From the NCBI RefSeq assembly GCF_011772445.1, contig NZ_WVZN01000021.1, forward strand, positions 62,001 through 126,000: a DNA stretch of 64,000 nt, in the 5' to 3' direction. The notes beneath the pieces are model-generated. The model saw only the letters and a program-made list of their open reading frames with translations. It did not search any database and was not told the origin of the DNA. Position 1 is the first letter of the stretch. Each line of letters begins with the position of its first letter. A program made the translations under genes and the position numbers. This DNA comes from Hydrogenophaga sp. (lineage in GTDB: Bacteria; Pseudomonadota; Gammaproteobacteria; Burkholderiales; Burkholderiaceae_C). Positions 54,424-63,836 of the stretch are shown one piece after another.

Positions 54424-55356
54424 ATGAGCAAACCCACCTCAGGAGACTTCACCAAGACCGCCGGCTGGCTCGACTGGTTCGACGGCCCGAGCAAGCCGCG
54501 CTTCCAGCTGCCCCCGGGCAGCGTGGACGCGCACTGCCACGTCTTCGGCCCCGGCGCCGAATTCCCCTACGCGCCCGAGCGCAAGTACACGCCCTGCGAC
54601 GCCAGCAAGCAGCAGCTGTTCGCCCTGCGCGACCACCTGGGCTTCTCGCGCAACGTGATCGTGCAGGCCACCTGCCACGGCGCCGACAACCGCGCCATGG
54701 CCGACGCCTGCCGCAGCAGCGGCGGCAAGGCGCGTGGCGTGGCCACCGTCAAGCGCAGCGTGACGGACCAGGAGCTGCAGGACCTGCACGCCAGCGGCGT
54801 GCGCGGCGTGCGCTTCAACTTCGTCAAGCGCCTGGTGGACTTCACGCCCAAGGACGAGCTGATGGAGATCGCCGGCCGCATCAAGGCCCTGGGCTGGCAC
54901 GTGGTCATCTACTTCGAGGCGGTGGACCTGCCCGAGCTGTGGGACTTCTTCACCGCGCTGCCCACCACCGTGGTGGTGGACCACATGGGCCGCCCCGACG
55001 TGAGCAAGCCCATCGACGGCCCCGAGTTCCAGCTCTTCCTGAAGTTCATGCGCGAGCATGAGAACGTGTGGAGCAAGGTGAGCTGCCCCGAGCGCCTGAG
55101 CGTGACCGGCCCCAAGGCCCTGAATGGCGAACAGGCGGCGTACCGCGACGTGATGCCCTTCGCGCGCAAGGTCGTGGAAACCTTCCCCGACCGCGTGCTC
55201 TGGGGCACCGACTGGCCGCACCCCAACCTGAAGGACCACATGCCCGATGACGGCCTGCTGGTCGACTTCATCCCCCACATCGCGCCGACCGCGGAACTGC
55301 AGAAGAAGCTCCTGGTCGACAACCCCATGCGTCTGTATTGGCCCGAAGAATGTTGA
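54424..55356 (+). CDS. pmdD: 2-pyrone-4,6-dicarboxylate hydrolase
   Basis: Opens the lactone 2-pyrone-4,6-dicarboxylate to 4-oxalomesaconate (LigI). The 310-residue amidohydrolase-fold enzyme shows DAHCHVFGP (His37, His39), VVDHMGRPD and the catalytic aspartate in WGTDWPHPN (about residue 260). It is the only family member known to work without a metal. Its TGA coincides with the first base of repeat B1. Confidence 0.95.
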   Translation: MSKPTSGDFTKTAGWLDWFDGPSKPRFQLPPGSVDAHCHVFGPGAEFPYAPERKYTPCDASKQQLFALRDHLGFSRNVIVQATCHGADNRAMADACRSSGGKARGVATVKRSVTDQELQDLHASGVRGVRFNFVKRLVDFTPKDELMEIAGRIKALGWHVVIYFEAVDLPELWDFFTALPTTVVVDHMGRPDVSKPIDGPEFQLFLKFMREHENVWSKVSCPERLSVTGPKALNGEQAAYRDVMPFARKVVETFPDRVLWGTDWPHPNLKDHMPDDGLLVDFIPHIAPTAELQKKLLVDNPMRLYWPEEC

Positions 55357-55434
55357 CCCCCACGCTCCGCCGCTGCGCGGGTCGCTGCCCCCCGAGGGGG
55401 AGCGAATCGCCTTGGGGCGGCCCGGCGGCGATTC
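55356..55434 (+). repeat. Family B structured repeat, copy 1
   Basis: Begins at the last base of the pmdD stop codon. It contains CCGC-TGC-GCGG, a CCCCC-CGA-GGGGG hairpin (about 55389-55400), and an outer stem GAATCGCC (55404-55411) / GGCGATTC (55427-55434) closing the 15-base loop TTGGGGCGGCCCGGC. The same loop recurs in copy 2 with different arms. The ribosome-binding site of pmdA (AAGGAG) lies outside the hairpin. Confidence 0.9.
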
Positions 55435-55455
55435 AATCTTCAACAAGGAGTACCT

Positions 55456-55902
55456 ATGGCACTCGATAAACCCTACAAGGACGTGCCCGGCACGACCATC
55501 TTCGACGCCGAGCAGAGCCGCAAGGGCTACTGGCTCAACCAGTTCTGCATGAGCCTGATGAAGGCCGAGAACCGCGAGCGCTTCAAGAAGGACGAGCGCG
55601 CCTACCTCGACGAGTGGGCCATGACGGAAGAGCAGAAGCAGGCCGTGCTGGCGCGCGACCTCAACTGGTGCATCCGCCTGGGCGGCAACATCTACTTCCT
55701 GGCCAAGATCGGCGCCACCGACGGCAAGAGCTTCCAGCAGATGGCGGGCTCCATGACCGGCATGACCGAGGAGGAGTACCGCAACATGATGGTGGGCGGC
55801 GGCCGCTCGGTCGAAGGCAACCGCCGCATCGGCGAAGACGGCGACGCGCAGGCGCACCGCCAACCCCAGGGTTCGCAAGCCAAACAAGGGAAAAGTACAT
55901 GA
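55456..55902 (+). CDS. pmdA: Protocatechuate 4,5-dioxygenase alpha subunit
   Basis: Small subunit of the extradiol dioxygenase that opens protocatechuate to 4-carboxy-2-hydroxymuconate semialdehyde (LigA of LigAB; unrelated to DNA ligase ligA). The 148-residue product is all-helical, with FDAEQSRKGYWLNQFCMSLM and the active-site lid region GGNIYFLAKIGATDG. The C-terminal tail (after GGGRS) is basic and polar. It is the partner of pmdB directly downstream. Confidence 0.95.
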   Translation: MALDKPYKDVPGTTIFDAEQSRKGYWLNQFCMSLMKAENRERFKKDERAYLDEWAMTEEQKQAVLARDLNWCIRLGGNIYFLAKIGATDGKSFQQMAGSMTGMTEEEYRNMMVGGGRSVEGNRRIGEDGDAQAHRQPQGSQAKQGKST

Positions 55903-56844
<942 letters not shown>

Positions 56845-56846
56845 CC

Positions 56847-56920
56847 ACCCCCGCCGCGCTTCGCGCGACCCCCTCAAGGGGGCGGCACCTGCGGCCCGGC
56901 AAAGCCGGTTCCGCGGTGCC
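56847..56920 (+). repeat. Family A structured repeat, copy 3
   Basis: Lies two bases after the pmdB stop. It has the CGCGC-TTC-GCGCG and CCCCCT-CA-AGGGGG hairpins and the outer stem GGCACC (56884-56889) / GGTGCC (56915-56920) around CCGGC-AAA-GCCGG. Its sequence is nearly identical to copy 2 (6153-6226), except for paired changes in the outer arms and a different right flank. Confidence 0.9.
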
Positions 56921-56965
56921 ACTGGGCCGGACCCTCTCGTGCATGGAATGTTGGAGAAAACTGAA

Positions 56966-57934
56966 ATGAGCAATACGAAAACCATCAAGGTCGCACTGGC
57001 CGGCGCCGGCGCTTTCGGCGTCAAGCACCTGGACGGCATCAAGAACATCGACGGTGTCGAGGTCATCTCGCTGATCGGGCGTGAGCTCGACAAGACGCAG
57101 GAAGTGGCCGGCAAGTACGGCATCGGCCACGTCACCACCGACCTCAACGAGTCCCTGGCCATCAAGGAGCTCGACGCCGTCATCCTGTGCACGCCCACGC
57201 AGATGCACGCCGAGCAGAGCGTGGCCTGCCTGAAGGCCGGCAAGCACGTGCAGGTGGAGATTCCCCTGGCCGACAGCCTCAAGGGCGCGCAGTCGGTGGT
57301 GGACCTGCAGAAGCAGACCGGCCTGGTGGCCATGTGCGGCCACACGCGCCGCTTCAACCCCAGCCACCAGTTCGTGCACCAGAAGATCCAGGCCGGCGAG
57401 TTCAACATCCAGCAGATGGACGTGCAGACCTATTTCTTCCGCCGCACCAACACCAACGCGCTGGGCCAGGCCCGCAGCTGGACGGACCACCTGCTGTGGC
57501 ACCACGCCGCGCACACCGTGGACCTGTTCGCCTACCAGGCCAACAGCCCCATCGTGCAGGCCAACGCCATCCAGGGCCCGATCCACCCGACCCTGGGCAT
57601 CGCCATGGACATGAGCATCCAGCTCAAGGCCGCCAACGGCGCCATCTGCACGCTCTCGCTCTCGTTCAACAACGACGGGCCGCTCGGCACCTTCTTCCGC
57701 TACATCGGCGACACGGCGACCTACATCGCGCGCTACGACGACCTGTTCAACGGCAAGGAAGAGAAGATCGACGTCTCGAAAGTGGACGTGAGCATGAACG
57801 GCATCGAGCTGCAGGACCGCGAGTTCTTCGCCGCCATCCGCGAAGGCCGCGAGCCCAACGCCAGCGTGGGCCGCGTGTTCGCCTGCTACCAGGTGCTGCA
57901 CGATCTGGAACAGAAGCTCAACGCCCAGGGCTGA
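56966..57934 (+). CDS. pmdC: 4-carboxy-2-hydroxymuconate-6-semialdehyde dehydrogenase
   Basis: NAD(P)-dependent enzyme that oxidises the ring-cleavage product to 2-pyrone-4,6-dicarboxylate (LigC). The 322-residue product is a Gfo/Idh/MocA-type two-domain protein with the Rossmann loop AGAGAFGVKH (from about residue 12) and HVQVEIPLAD. At the position of the family EKP lysine it reads Glu98-Ile99-Pro100, as I believe is usual for LigC-type enzymes. ATG 56966 (MSNTKTIKV) was chosen over an in-frame ATG at 56939. It is preceded by TTGGAG and family A copy 3. Confidence 0.95.
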   Translation: MSNTKTIKVALAGAGAFGVKHLDGIKNIDGVEVISLIGRELDKTQEVAGKYGIGHVTTDLNESLAIKELDAVILCTPTQMHAEQSVACLKAGKHVQVEIPLADSLKGAQSVVDLQKQTGLVAMCGHTRRFNPSHQFVHQKIQAGEFNIQQMDVQTYFFRRTNTNALGQARSWTDHLLWHHAAHTVDLFAYQANSPIVQANAIQGPIHPTLGIAMDMSIQLKAANGAICTLSLSFNNDGPLGTFFRYIGDTATYIARYDDLFNGKEEKIDVSKVDVSMNGIELQDREFFAAIREGREPNASVGRVFACYQVLHDLEQKLNAQG

Positions 57935-57956
57935 TCGGCCGGGGCGAGCACCAACA

Positions 57957-58011
57957 GCCAATGGGGTCAGATCACTCGCCGCTCGCGGCGATGTGCTCTG
58001 ACCCCATTGGC
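57957..58011. repeat. REP-like nested palindrome
   Basis: A 15-base perfect outer stem GCCAATGGGGTCAGA (57957-57971) / TCTGACCCCATTGGC (57997-58011) encloses a second perfect stem TCGCCGC-TC-GCGGCGA (57976-57991). The TGGGGTCAGA core resembles REP sequences associated with IS200-like (RAYT) transposases in betaproteobacteria. It sits between pmdC and the aldo/keto reductase gene. No transposase lies nearby. Confidence 0.8.
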
Positions 58012-58032
58012 GCTGCAACGAGGAAACCAGCC

Positions 58033-59040
58033 ATGCAACAACGTCAACTCGGCCCCTTCAAAGTCTCGGCCATCGGCCTGGGCTGCATGAACATCTGCCA
58101 CGCCTACGGCCCGCCCGTGCCCGAGGCACAGGCCGAGCGCCTGCTGCTCACCGCGCTCGACGAGGGCGTGACCCACTTCGACACCGCGGCGCTCTATGGC
58201 TTTGGCGCCAGCGAGACCATCGTCGGCAAGGTGCTGGCCAAGCACCGCAGCCGCTTCACCCTGGCCAGCAAGTGCGGCATGCAGGGCGTGGACGTGAAGG
58301 GCGATGGCCAGCTCGTGCGCGTGATCGACGGCCGGCCCGACACGCTGCGCGCGACCTGCGAGGCCTCGCTGCGCCGCCTGCGCACCGATGTGATCGACCT
58401 GTACTACCTGCACCGCTGGGACAAGCAGGTGCCGGTGGAGGAGAGCGTGGGCGCCCTGGGCGACCTGGTGCGTGCGGGCAAGATCCGCGCGGTCGGCCTG
58501 TCGGAGGTGTCGGCTGCCACCCTGCGCAAGGCGCACGCCGAGCACCCCATCAGCGCGGTGCAGACCGAGTACTCGCTGTGGACGCGCAACCCGGAGATCG
58601 CGGTGCTGGATGCCTGCCGCGAGATCGGCGCCGCCTTCGTGGCCTTCAGTCCCACGGCGCGCGGCTTCCTCGCGATCGACCTGGACCCCGAGGCCTTCGA
58701 CGCCAAGGACATCCGCCGCGCCATGCCGCGCTTCGCGCCGCCGCATTGGGCGGCCAACCAGCGCCTGCTGCCCGGCTACCGCGCCATCGCGGCGGAGGTG
58801 GGCTGCACGCCCGCGCAGTTGTCCATCGCCTGGCTGCTGCACAAGGCGCCGCACATCCTGCCGCTGCCTGGCACCGGCAACGTGGACCACCTGCGCGAGA
58901 ACAACGGCGCCGACGGCGTGAAGCTGAGCGCGGACGTGATGCAGCGCCTGGACGCCCTGATCAACCAGAACACCGTGAGCGGCAACCGCTACAGCGAGCA
59001 GTCCAACCGCGAGGTGGACACCGAGGTGTTCAGCGCCTGA
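58033..59040 (+). CDS. Aldo/keto reductase
   Basis: A 335-residue NADP(H)-dependent (beta/alpha)8 oxidoreductase with the catalytic tetrad Asp50 (HFDTA), Tyr55 (ALYGFG), Lys80 (LASKCG) and His in YYLHRWD (about residue 127). The C-terminal ILPLPGTGNVDHLREN carries the coenzyme-binding segment. It resembles the YajO/pyridoxal reductase-like branch. It follows the pmd operon on the same strand, but the REP palindrome and an unrelated start region leave open whether it belongs to the operon. Confidence 0.9.
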   Translation: MQQRQLGPFKVSAIGLGCMNICHAYGPPVPEAQAERLLLTALDEGVTHFDTAALYGFGASETIVGKVLAKHRSRFTLASKCGMQGVDVKGDGQLVRVIDGRPDTLRATCEASLRRLRTDVIDLYYLHRWDKQVPVEESVGALGDLVRAGKIRAVGLSEVSAATLRKAHAEHPISAVQTEYSLWTRNPEIAVLDACREIGAAFVAFSPTARGFLAIDLDPEAFDAKDIRRAMPRFAPPHWAANQRLLPGYRAIAAEVGCTPAQLSIAWLLHKAPHILPLPGTGNVDHLRENNGADGVKLSADVMQRLDALINQNTVSGNRYSEQSNREVDTEVFSA

Positions 59041-59068
59041 GCGGCGCCGTTCCCGCATCTTCCCGCGC

Positions 59069-59491
59069 TCATGGCCGCACCGGGCGCAGGCAGGTCAGGT
59101 CGCCCTCCGGGCAGTTGAGCTGGCGGCGCAGTTCGTTGGTGCGCTCGCGCGTCACGCGCGTCTGGCATTGCAGGCGCGTCATGGGCTCGGCGCTGCCGCC
59201 GCGCACCGCGCTGGACTCGAACTCGCAGGTCGAGGTGCGGTATGCCAGCCAGTCCTTCTGCGCGGTGCGCAGCAGGGTGCGGCGCGCGGTGTCCAGCCCA
59301 TTGAACAGCTCGCGGAACACCGCCGTGTAAGCCGCCTGGGCGTGCTCGAAGTCCCGGTAGGCGCAGGCGGTGAGCTGGCGCTGGGTCTCGGCCTTGGCGC
59401 AGTCCTTGGGCAGCTCGTCGGCCGTTTGCGCGGCTGCGCCGCTTGCCAGAGCGGCCAGGCACAGGCAGAGCAGGGGGGCGAGACGGCGCAT
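59069..59491 (-). CDS. LprI-type (DUF1311) secreted protein
   Basis: A 140-residue exported protein with a signal peptide ([20 protein letters not shown]) and the DUF1311/LprI pattern of paired cysteines and helices ([21 protein letters not shown], then [15 protein letters not shown] and [18 protein letters not shown]). Mycobacterial LprI inhibits lysozyme; in Gram-negative bacteria the role is not established. The chosen start has AGGAAGG upstream. Convergent with the aldo/keto reductase gene and divergent from the Spy-like gene. Confidence 0.85.
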   Translation of the reverse strand: MRRLAPLLCLCLAALASGAAAQTADELPKDCAKAETQRQLTACAYRDFEHAQAAYTAVFRELFNGLDTARRTLLRTAQKDWLAYRTSTCEFESSAVRGGSAEPMTRLQCQTRVTRERTNELRRQLNCPEGDLTCLRPVRP

Positions 59492-59646
59492 GGGGTGGTC
59501 CTTCCTGGTGAAGCGAATCGGGTCGAGGCGAAGCGGCATTCTCCGTCGAAACAAAACGACAAGAAGCGATACCGCCGCGAGACCCGGTGTCGGCGCCCGC
59601 CGCGCACCATCACGGCCATGTTCCACCCCTGTGAAAGGTCTCCGTC

Positions 59647-60117
59647 ATGAACCCCTGGATCAAGCGAACCCTCATCGGCCTCACCAGCGTCACCGTGCTG
59701 GCGGGCGGCTTGGCGGCCTGTGGCCACCGTGGCCAGCACGCGCAGGGCCCGGCCTCGGCCGAGCAAGTGGCCGAGTGGCGCGGCAAGGCCGTGGACCGCG
59801 TCACCCGCAAACTCGACCTCACGGCCGAGCAGCGCCAGAAGTTCGAGGTGCTGGCGGACAAGCTGATCGCGCAGCGCGCCGCCATGATCGGCCAGAGCCA
59901 GGGCCCGCGCACCGAGATGAAGGCCCTGGTGGCCGGCGAGAAGTTCGACCGTGCGCGCGCCCTGAACCTGCTCGACGAGAAGACCCGCGTGCTGCAGATG
60001 AGCACGCCCGAGGTCATCACCGCCCTGGCCGATTTCTACGACAGCCTCAACCCCGCCCAGCAGGCCGAGGTGCGCGAGTTCCTCGAGAAGCGCCGCGGCT
60101 GGTTTCGTCGCGGCTGA
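59647..60117 (+). CDS. Spy/CpxP-like periplasmic LTxxQ-type protein, probable lipoprotein
   Basis: A 156-residue envelope protein. The N-terminus [20 protein letters not shown] is followed by GLAACGH with a lipobox-like LAAC. The rest is helical with the LTxxQ-type motifs [18 protein letters not shown] and [16 protein letters not shown]. Spy and CpxP proteins are chaperones or sensor brakes of envelope-stress systems. The two-component pair encoded just downstream supports a CpxP-like role. ATG 59647 has AAAGG upstream. Overlaps the next start (TGATG). Confidence 0.85.
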   Translation: MNPWIKRTLIGLTSVTVLAGGLAACGHRGQHAQGPASAEQVAEWRGKAVDRVTRKLDLTAEQRQKFEVLADKLIAQRAAMIGQSQGPRTEMKALVAGEKFDRARALNLLDEKTRVLQMSTPEVITALADFYDSLNPAQQAEVREFLEKRRGWFRRG

Positions 60118-60431
60118 TGGGGTCCACCATGTCCCCCGCGCTGCAAGGTCTCGCCCGCCCCTTGCGTGAGCACGGCCCCGCGCTGCTCGCCGAGGTGAAC
60201 GACCCGCACGACGAAATGCTGGCCCTGGTGTGGGGCCCGCGCTTCGACCGCGAGCACGCCATGTGGCTGTGGTCGCGCCTGTCGCGGCGCGCGCCGCAGC
60301 AGGCCGTGCCGGTACTGCCCGCACTCATGAACGCGGCCGAGCGATTCGACGCGCTCGACGGCAGCGACCAGCGACGTGTGCGCCGGCTGATCCTGCGCCA
60401 CCGCGCGCTGACCGGCGCGGTGGCGGTGTGA
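60117..60431 (+). CDS. Small hypothetical protein between spy-like and response regulator genes
   Basis: A 104-residue soluble, basic, helical protein, not recognised ([55 protein letters not shown]). Its ATG overlaps the preceding stop; a start at 60129 (MSPALQG) is also possible. Codon use is like the neighbours and the frame fills the gap exactly up to the response regulator, so it is probably real and co-transcribed. No motif suggests a function. Confidence 0.6.
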   Translation: MGSTMSPALQGLARPLREHGPALLAEVNDPHDEMLALVWGPRFDREHAMWLWSRLSRRAPQQAVPVLPALMNAAERFDALDGSDQRRVRRLILRHRALTGAVAV

Positions 60432-60441
60432 GAATGCGCGA

Positions 60442-61134
60442 ATGCCCCGCATCCTGCTGATCGACGACGACACCCAGTTGGGCGCCCCTCTGGCGAGCTA
60501 CTTCCAGCGCTTCGACCTCACGCTGGTCCACGCCCACAAGCCCAGCGAGGGCCTGGAGTGGCTGCGCCGGGGCGGTTTCGACGCCGCCATCCTGGACGTC
60601 ATGCTCCCCGAGATGGACGGCTTCGAGCTGTGCCGCACCATCCGCAAGGACAGCGACATCCCCATCGTGATGCTCACCGCGCGCGGCGACGTCATGGACC
60701 GTGTGGTGGGGCTGGAGCTGGGCGCCGACGATTACCTGCCCAAGCCCTTCGAGCCGCGCGAGCTGGTGGCACGCGTGCAGACCGTGCTGCGTCGCCGCGC
60801 ACCCTTGGCCCCGGCCGACCCCGGCGTGCTGGCCTTCGAGGGCCTGAGCATCGACCCCGCGCGGCGCCAGGTGCTGCGCCAGGGCGAGGCGGTGGAACTC
60901 ACCGGCACCGAGTTCGAACTGCTGCACCTGCTGGCGCGCGAGGCCGGGCGCGTGCTCAGCCGCGACGACATCCTCAACCACCTGCGCGGGCACGAGGCCG
61001 AGCTGCTGACGCGCGCGGTGGACATCGTGGTGAGCCGCCTGCGCCGCAAGCTCGAGCCGCTGGACTGCATCAAGACGCTGCGCAACGCGGGCTATTCCCT
61101 CGCGCTGCGCCGAGCGCCGTCGCCGCGACCATGA
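60442..61134 (+). CDS. OmpR/CpxR-family response regulator
   Basis: A 230-residue two-component regulator. The receiver domain has the acidic pocket IDDD, phospho-acceptor Asp52 (LDVMLPEMDG), and the conserved Lys in YLPKPFEP. The C-terminal winged-helix domain contains the OmpR-type TGTEFELLHLL and VVSRLRRKLEP. It overlaps the kinase gene by four bases (ATGA). A GAGAAT hexamer lies six bases before the ATG. Probable role: envelope stress or metal response, given the Spy-like lipoprotein upstream. Confidence 0.93.
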   Translation: MPRILLIDDDTQLGAPLASYFQRFDLTLVHAHKPSEGLEWLRRGGFDAAILDVMLPEMDGFELCRTIRKDSDIPIVMLTARGDVMDRVVGLELGADDYLPKPFEPRELVARVQTVLRRRAPLAPADPGVLAFEGLSIDPARRQVLRQGEAVELTGTEFELLHLLAREAGRVLSRDDILNHLRGHEAELLTRAVDIVVSRLRRKLEPLDCIKTLRNAGYSLALRRAPSPRP

Positions 61135-62477
61135 AGAAGCCCGCCGACCCCCGCCCGCGCTGGCGGCACTCGCTGAAGCTGCGCCTGCTCGGCGTGTTCC
61201 TGGTCTTGGCCTTTCTGGTGGCCTTCATCTTCATTGGTGGCGCGCAGAAGGCCTTCACCCTGGGCTGGAAGGAGGCCGGGCGCCCGTTGCTGATGGATTA
61301 CGTCAGCCGCCTGGCCAGCGACATCGCGCCCCAGGGCCGGCCCGACGTCGACAAGGCCCGCGAGCTGGTGGAGCGCCTGCCCATCATCACCATCGACATC
61401 ACCGGGCCGGCGGTGCAGTGGCGCTCGCACCCCGACACGCCGCGCCCGCACTGGCGGCAGGAGCCGGGTGCCGACGACTGGGGCGACGACGAGAACTGGC
61501 GCGCGCTGGTGCAGCGGCGCACGGCCGACGGGCACGTGATCGAGTTCGGTCTGAACGACGCCGCCGTCGAGCGCCGCCCGCGCATGTTCCTGTTCGCGCT
61601 GGTGGCGCTGCTGCTGGTCACCACGCTGGCCTTCTGGTACGTGCGCCGCCTGCTGCGCCCGCTGGACGCCATTCGCGCGGGCGCCATGCGCTTCGGCTCG
61701 GGCGATTTCTCGCAGCCCATCCGGGTGCGCACCCACCACTGCGACGAGCTGGGGCAGCTCGCCGAGACGGTGAACACCATGGGCCACGACATCGAGCAGA
61801 TGCTGCAGGCCCAGCGCGCGCTGCTGCTGGCCATCAGCCATGAGCTGCGCAGTCCGCTCACGCGTGCGCGCCTGAACACCGAGTTGCTGCCCGAATCGAC
61901 CGAGGTCCATCCGCAGCGCGAGGCGCTGCTGCGCGACCTGAACGAAATGGCGCGCCTCATCAGCGACCTGCTGGAGAGCGAGCGCCTGGCCAGCCGCCAC
62001 GCCGCGCTCAACCGCGAGGCCACCGAGCCCGTCACGCTGGCGCGCGAGGTGATCGACGAACTCGCGGCTGCGCGTCCCGAGGCGCGTCGGATCGCGCTGC
62101 ATGTGGACGAAGCGCTGCCCTCGGTCTCGCTCGACCGCGTGCGCATCCGTTTGCTGCTGCGCAACCTGCTGGACAACGCGCTGCGCCACGGCGCGGAGGC
62201 GACCACGCCGCCCGAACTGCGGGTGGAGAACGCGGGCGAGGAGGGGGTGCGCTTCGTGGTGCGCGACCACGGGCCGGGCGTGCCCGAAGACCAGATCGCG
62301 CAGCTGGCCCAGGCCTTCTACCGCCCCGACAGCGCCCGCACCCGGAACGCGGGCGGGGTGGGGCTGGGGCTGTACCTGTGCCGCCTGGTGGCGCAGGCGC
62401 ACGGCGGGCGCTGCGAGATCCGCAACGCGCAGCCGGGGCTGGTGGTGAGCGTCACGCTGCCGGTGGCGCGGGGGTGA
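61131..62477 (+). CDS. Sensor histidine kinase (CpxA-like)
   Basis: A 448-residue membrane kinase. Two membrane segments (about residues 15-40 and 158-180) flank a periplasmic sensor loop rich in Asp, Glu and Trp (QEPGADDWGDDENWRALVQR). HAMP, then HisKA with phospho-acceptor His237 in AISHELRSPLTRARL, and the ATPase motifs NLLDNALRHG, DHGPGVPE and GGVGLGLYLC follow. It forms an operon with the preceding response regulator. Confidence 0.93.
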   Translation: MKKPADPRPRWRHSLKLRLLGVFLVLAFLVAFIFIGGAQKAFTLGWKEAGRPLLMDYVSRLASDIAPQGRPDVDKARELVERLPIITIDITGPAVQWRSHPDTPRPHWRQEPGADDWGDDENWRALVQRRTADGHVIEFGLNDAAVERRPRMFLFALVALLLVTTLAFWYVRRLLRPLDAIRAGAMRFGSGDFSQPIRVRTHHCDELGQLAETVNTMGHDIEQMLQAQRALLLAISHELRSPLTRARLNTELLPESTEVHPQREALLRDLNEMARLISDLLESERLASRHAALNREATEPVTLAREVIDELAAARPEARRIALHVDEALPSVSLDRVRIRLLLRNLLDNALRHGAEATTPPELRVENAGEEGVRFVVRDHGPGVPEDQIAQLAQAFYRPDSARTRNAGGVGLGLYLCRLVAQAHGGRCEIRNAQPGLVVSVTLPVARG

Positions 62478-62554
62478 ACAGGCTGATCTGCCGTGGGCCG
62501 TTCTGCGGCGGTTTTCCGGCGGTTTTCGACCGATTGGCCGACACGCTTCGCGCC

Positions 62555-62560
62555 TAGAGT
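62555..62560 (+). promoter_or_regulatory. -10-like CCTAGAGT immediately before the HD-GYP gene
   Basis: TAGAGT within CGCCTAGAGTCG, with eight bases to the ATG at 62569. TTGGCC at 62534-62539 is a possible -35 but the spacer of 15 is short. If it is used, the mRNA starts at or next to the AUG. Confidence 0.4.
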
Positions 62561-62568
62561 CGGGGGCT

Positions 62569-63777
62569 ATGTATCGGCCACTGCCTCTGGATTCCTTCGC
62601 CTTGCATGAGCCCGTCCCGGTCAACATCTGGGACGCCAAGGGCGTGCTGTTGCTGCGCAAGGGCGAGGCGATCACCTCGGAGCAGCACCGCGGCGTGCTC
62701 ATGCTGCATGCGCCGCTGGTGCTGGCCGCCGACTGGCAGGCGCTGAACTACGGCTACACCAGCTCGCTGGACCGCATGGTGCGCGGCAACCAGTCGCTGC
62801 AACGCATTGCGGAGCTGAGCGCGCTGTCGTCATCGGCCGCCGTGGCCTACGGGGTCGAGGAAGGGACGTCCGCGCCGGAGGCCTGGGCCGACTTGCACGC
62901 CTCGCTGGCGGCGGTGCTGCACCAGGGGCCCGAGGCGCATCAGTTCATGGAACGACTGCTGAAGGTGCAGGCGCGCGGCGATCAACTGTGGGACGACCAG
63001 CCCGACAACAGCCTGCTGGTGCTGGTGCAACTGCTCTTCGACACGCGCGTGTCCTACAGCGCCACGCACGCGCTGCTGGCCGCCGGCCTGTGTGCCCTGG
63101 TGGCTCCGTTGGCGGGCATGGACGAGAAGCAGCGGCGCGCGCTGGTGCTGGCGGCGCTGACCATGAACATGGGCATGACCCGCGAGCACGACCAGATGGC
63201 GCGCCAGCCCGGGCCGCTCAGTTCGCCCCAGCGCAAGGTGGTGCGCGAGCACCCGCAGCAGAGCGTGGCCCTGTTGCGCCAACTGGGCGTGATGGACACC
63301 GAATGGATCCGCCTGGTGGCGCAACACCACGAGAAACCCGACGGCACGGGCTACCCCAAAGGCGAGCGCGTCGACCGCATCACGCACCGCCTGCTGCAGA
63401 TGGCCGACGTGTACGTGGCCTGCATCAGCCCGCGCAAAAGCCGGGGCGCGCTGCTGTCGCAACAGGTGGCGCGGGAGCTCTACATGGGCGGCCACCGCGC
63501 GCCCGACCAGTTGGGCGCGCTGTTCGTCAAGAGCGTGGGCTTCTACCCGCCGGGCAGCTACGTGCGTCTGGCCAGCGACGAGCTGGGCGTGGTGGTGCGC
63601 CGGGGCGCCAAGGCCAACGAACCCAAGGTGTTCGCGCTGGTGGGCCGCCAGGGCCTGCCGCTGGGCGAGCCGGTGCTGCGCGACACGGCCGACCCGGCCT
63701 GGGCGGTGAAGGCCAGCCTGCCGCCGGGCGAGGTGAAGGTCATCGTCAACGTGGAACGGCTGATCGCGCGCTGCTGA
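62569..63777 (+). CDS. HD-GYP family protein with degenerate HD motif
   Basis: A 402-residue protein related to cyclic di-GMP phosphodiesterases of the HD-GYP type. The GYP region is preserved ([11 protein letters not shown], residues 253-263), and the helix with [10 protein letters not shown] is typical. However, the metal-binding HD pair is replaced: where LLHDIG is expected the protein reads LTMNMG (Met199, Asn200). It therefore probably cannot form the normal di-iron site. It has no receiver domain. A TAGAGT hexamer ends eight bases before the ATG. It may bind c-di-GMP without cleaving it. Confidence 0.88.
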   Translation: MYRPLPLDSFALHEPVPVNIWDAKGVLLLRKGEAITSEQHRGVLMLHAPLVLAADWQALNYGYTSSLDRMVRGNQSLQRIAELSALSSSAAVAYGVEEGTSAPEAWADLHASLAAVLHQGPEAHQFMERLLKVQARGDQLWDDQPDNSLLVLVQLLFDTRVSYSATHALLAAGLCALVAPLAGMDEKQRRALVLAALTMNMGMTREHDQMARQPGPLSSPQRKVVREHPQQSVALLRQLGVMDTEWIRLVAQHHEKPDGTGYPKGERVDRITHRLLQMADVYVACISPRKSRGALLSQQVARELYMGGHRAPDQLGALFVKSVGFYPPGSYVRLASDELGVVVRRGAKANEPKVFALVGRQGLPLGEPVLRDTADPAWAVKASLPPGEVKVIVNVERLIARC

Positions 63778-63836
63778 GCGCGGGGCTTTGGCCCGCCCGG
63801 GGCGCTTTCCCTGGAAGCGGCTGGGATAATCCCGGG

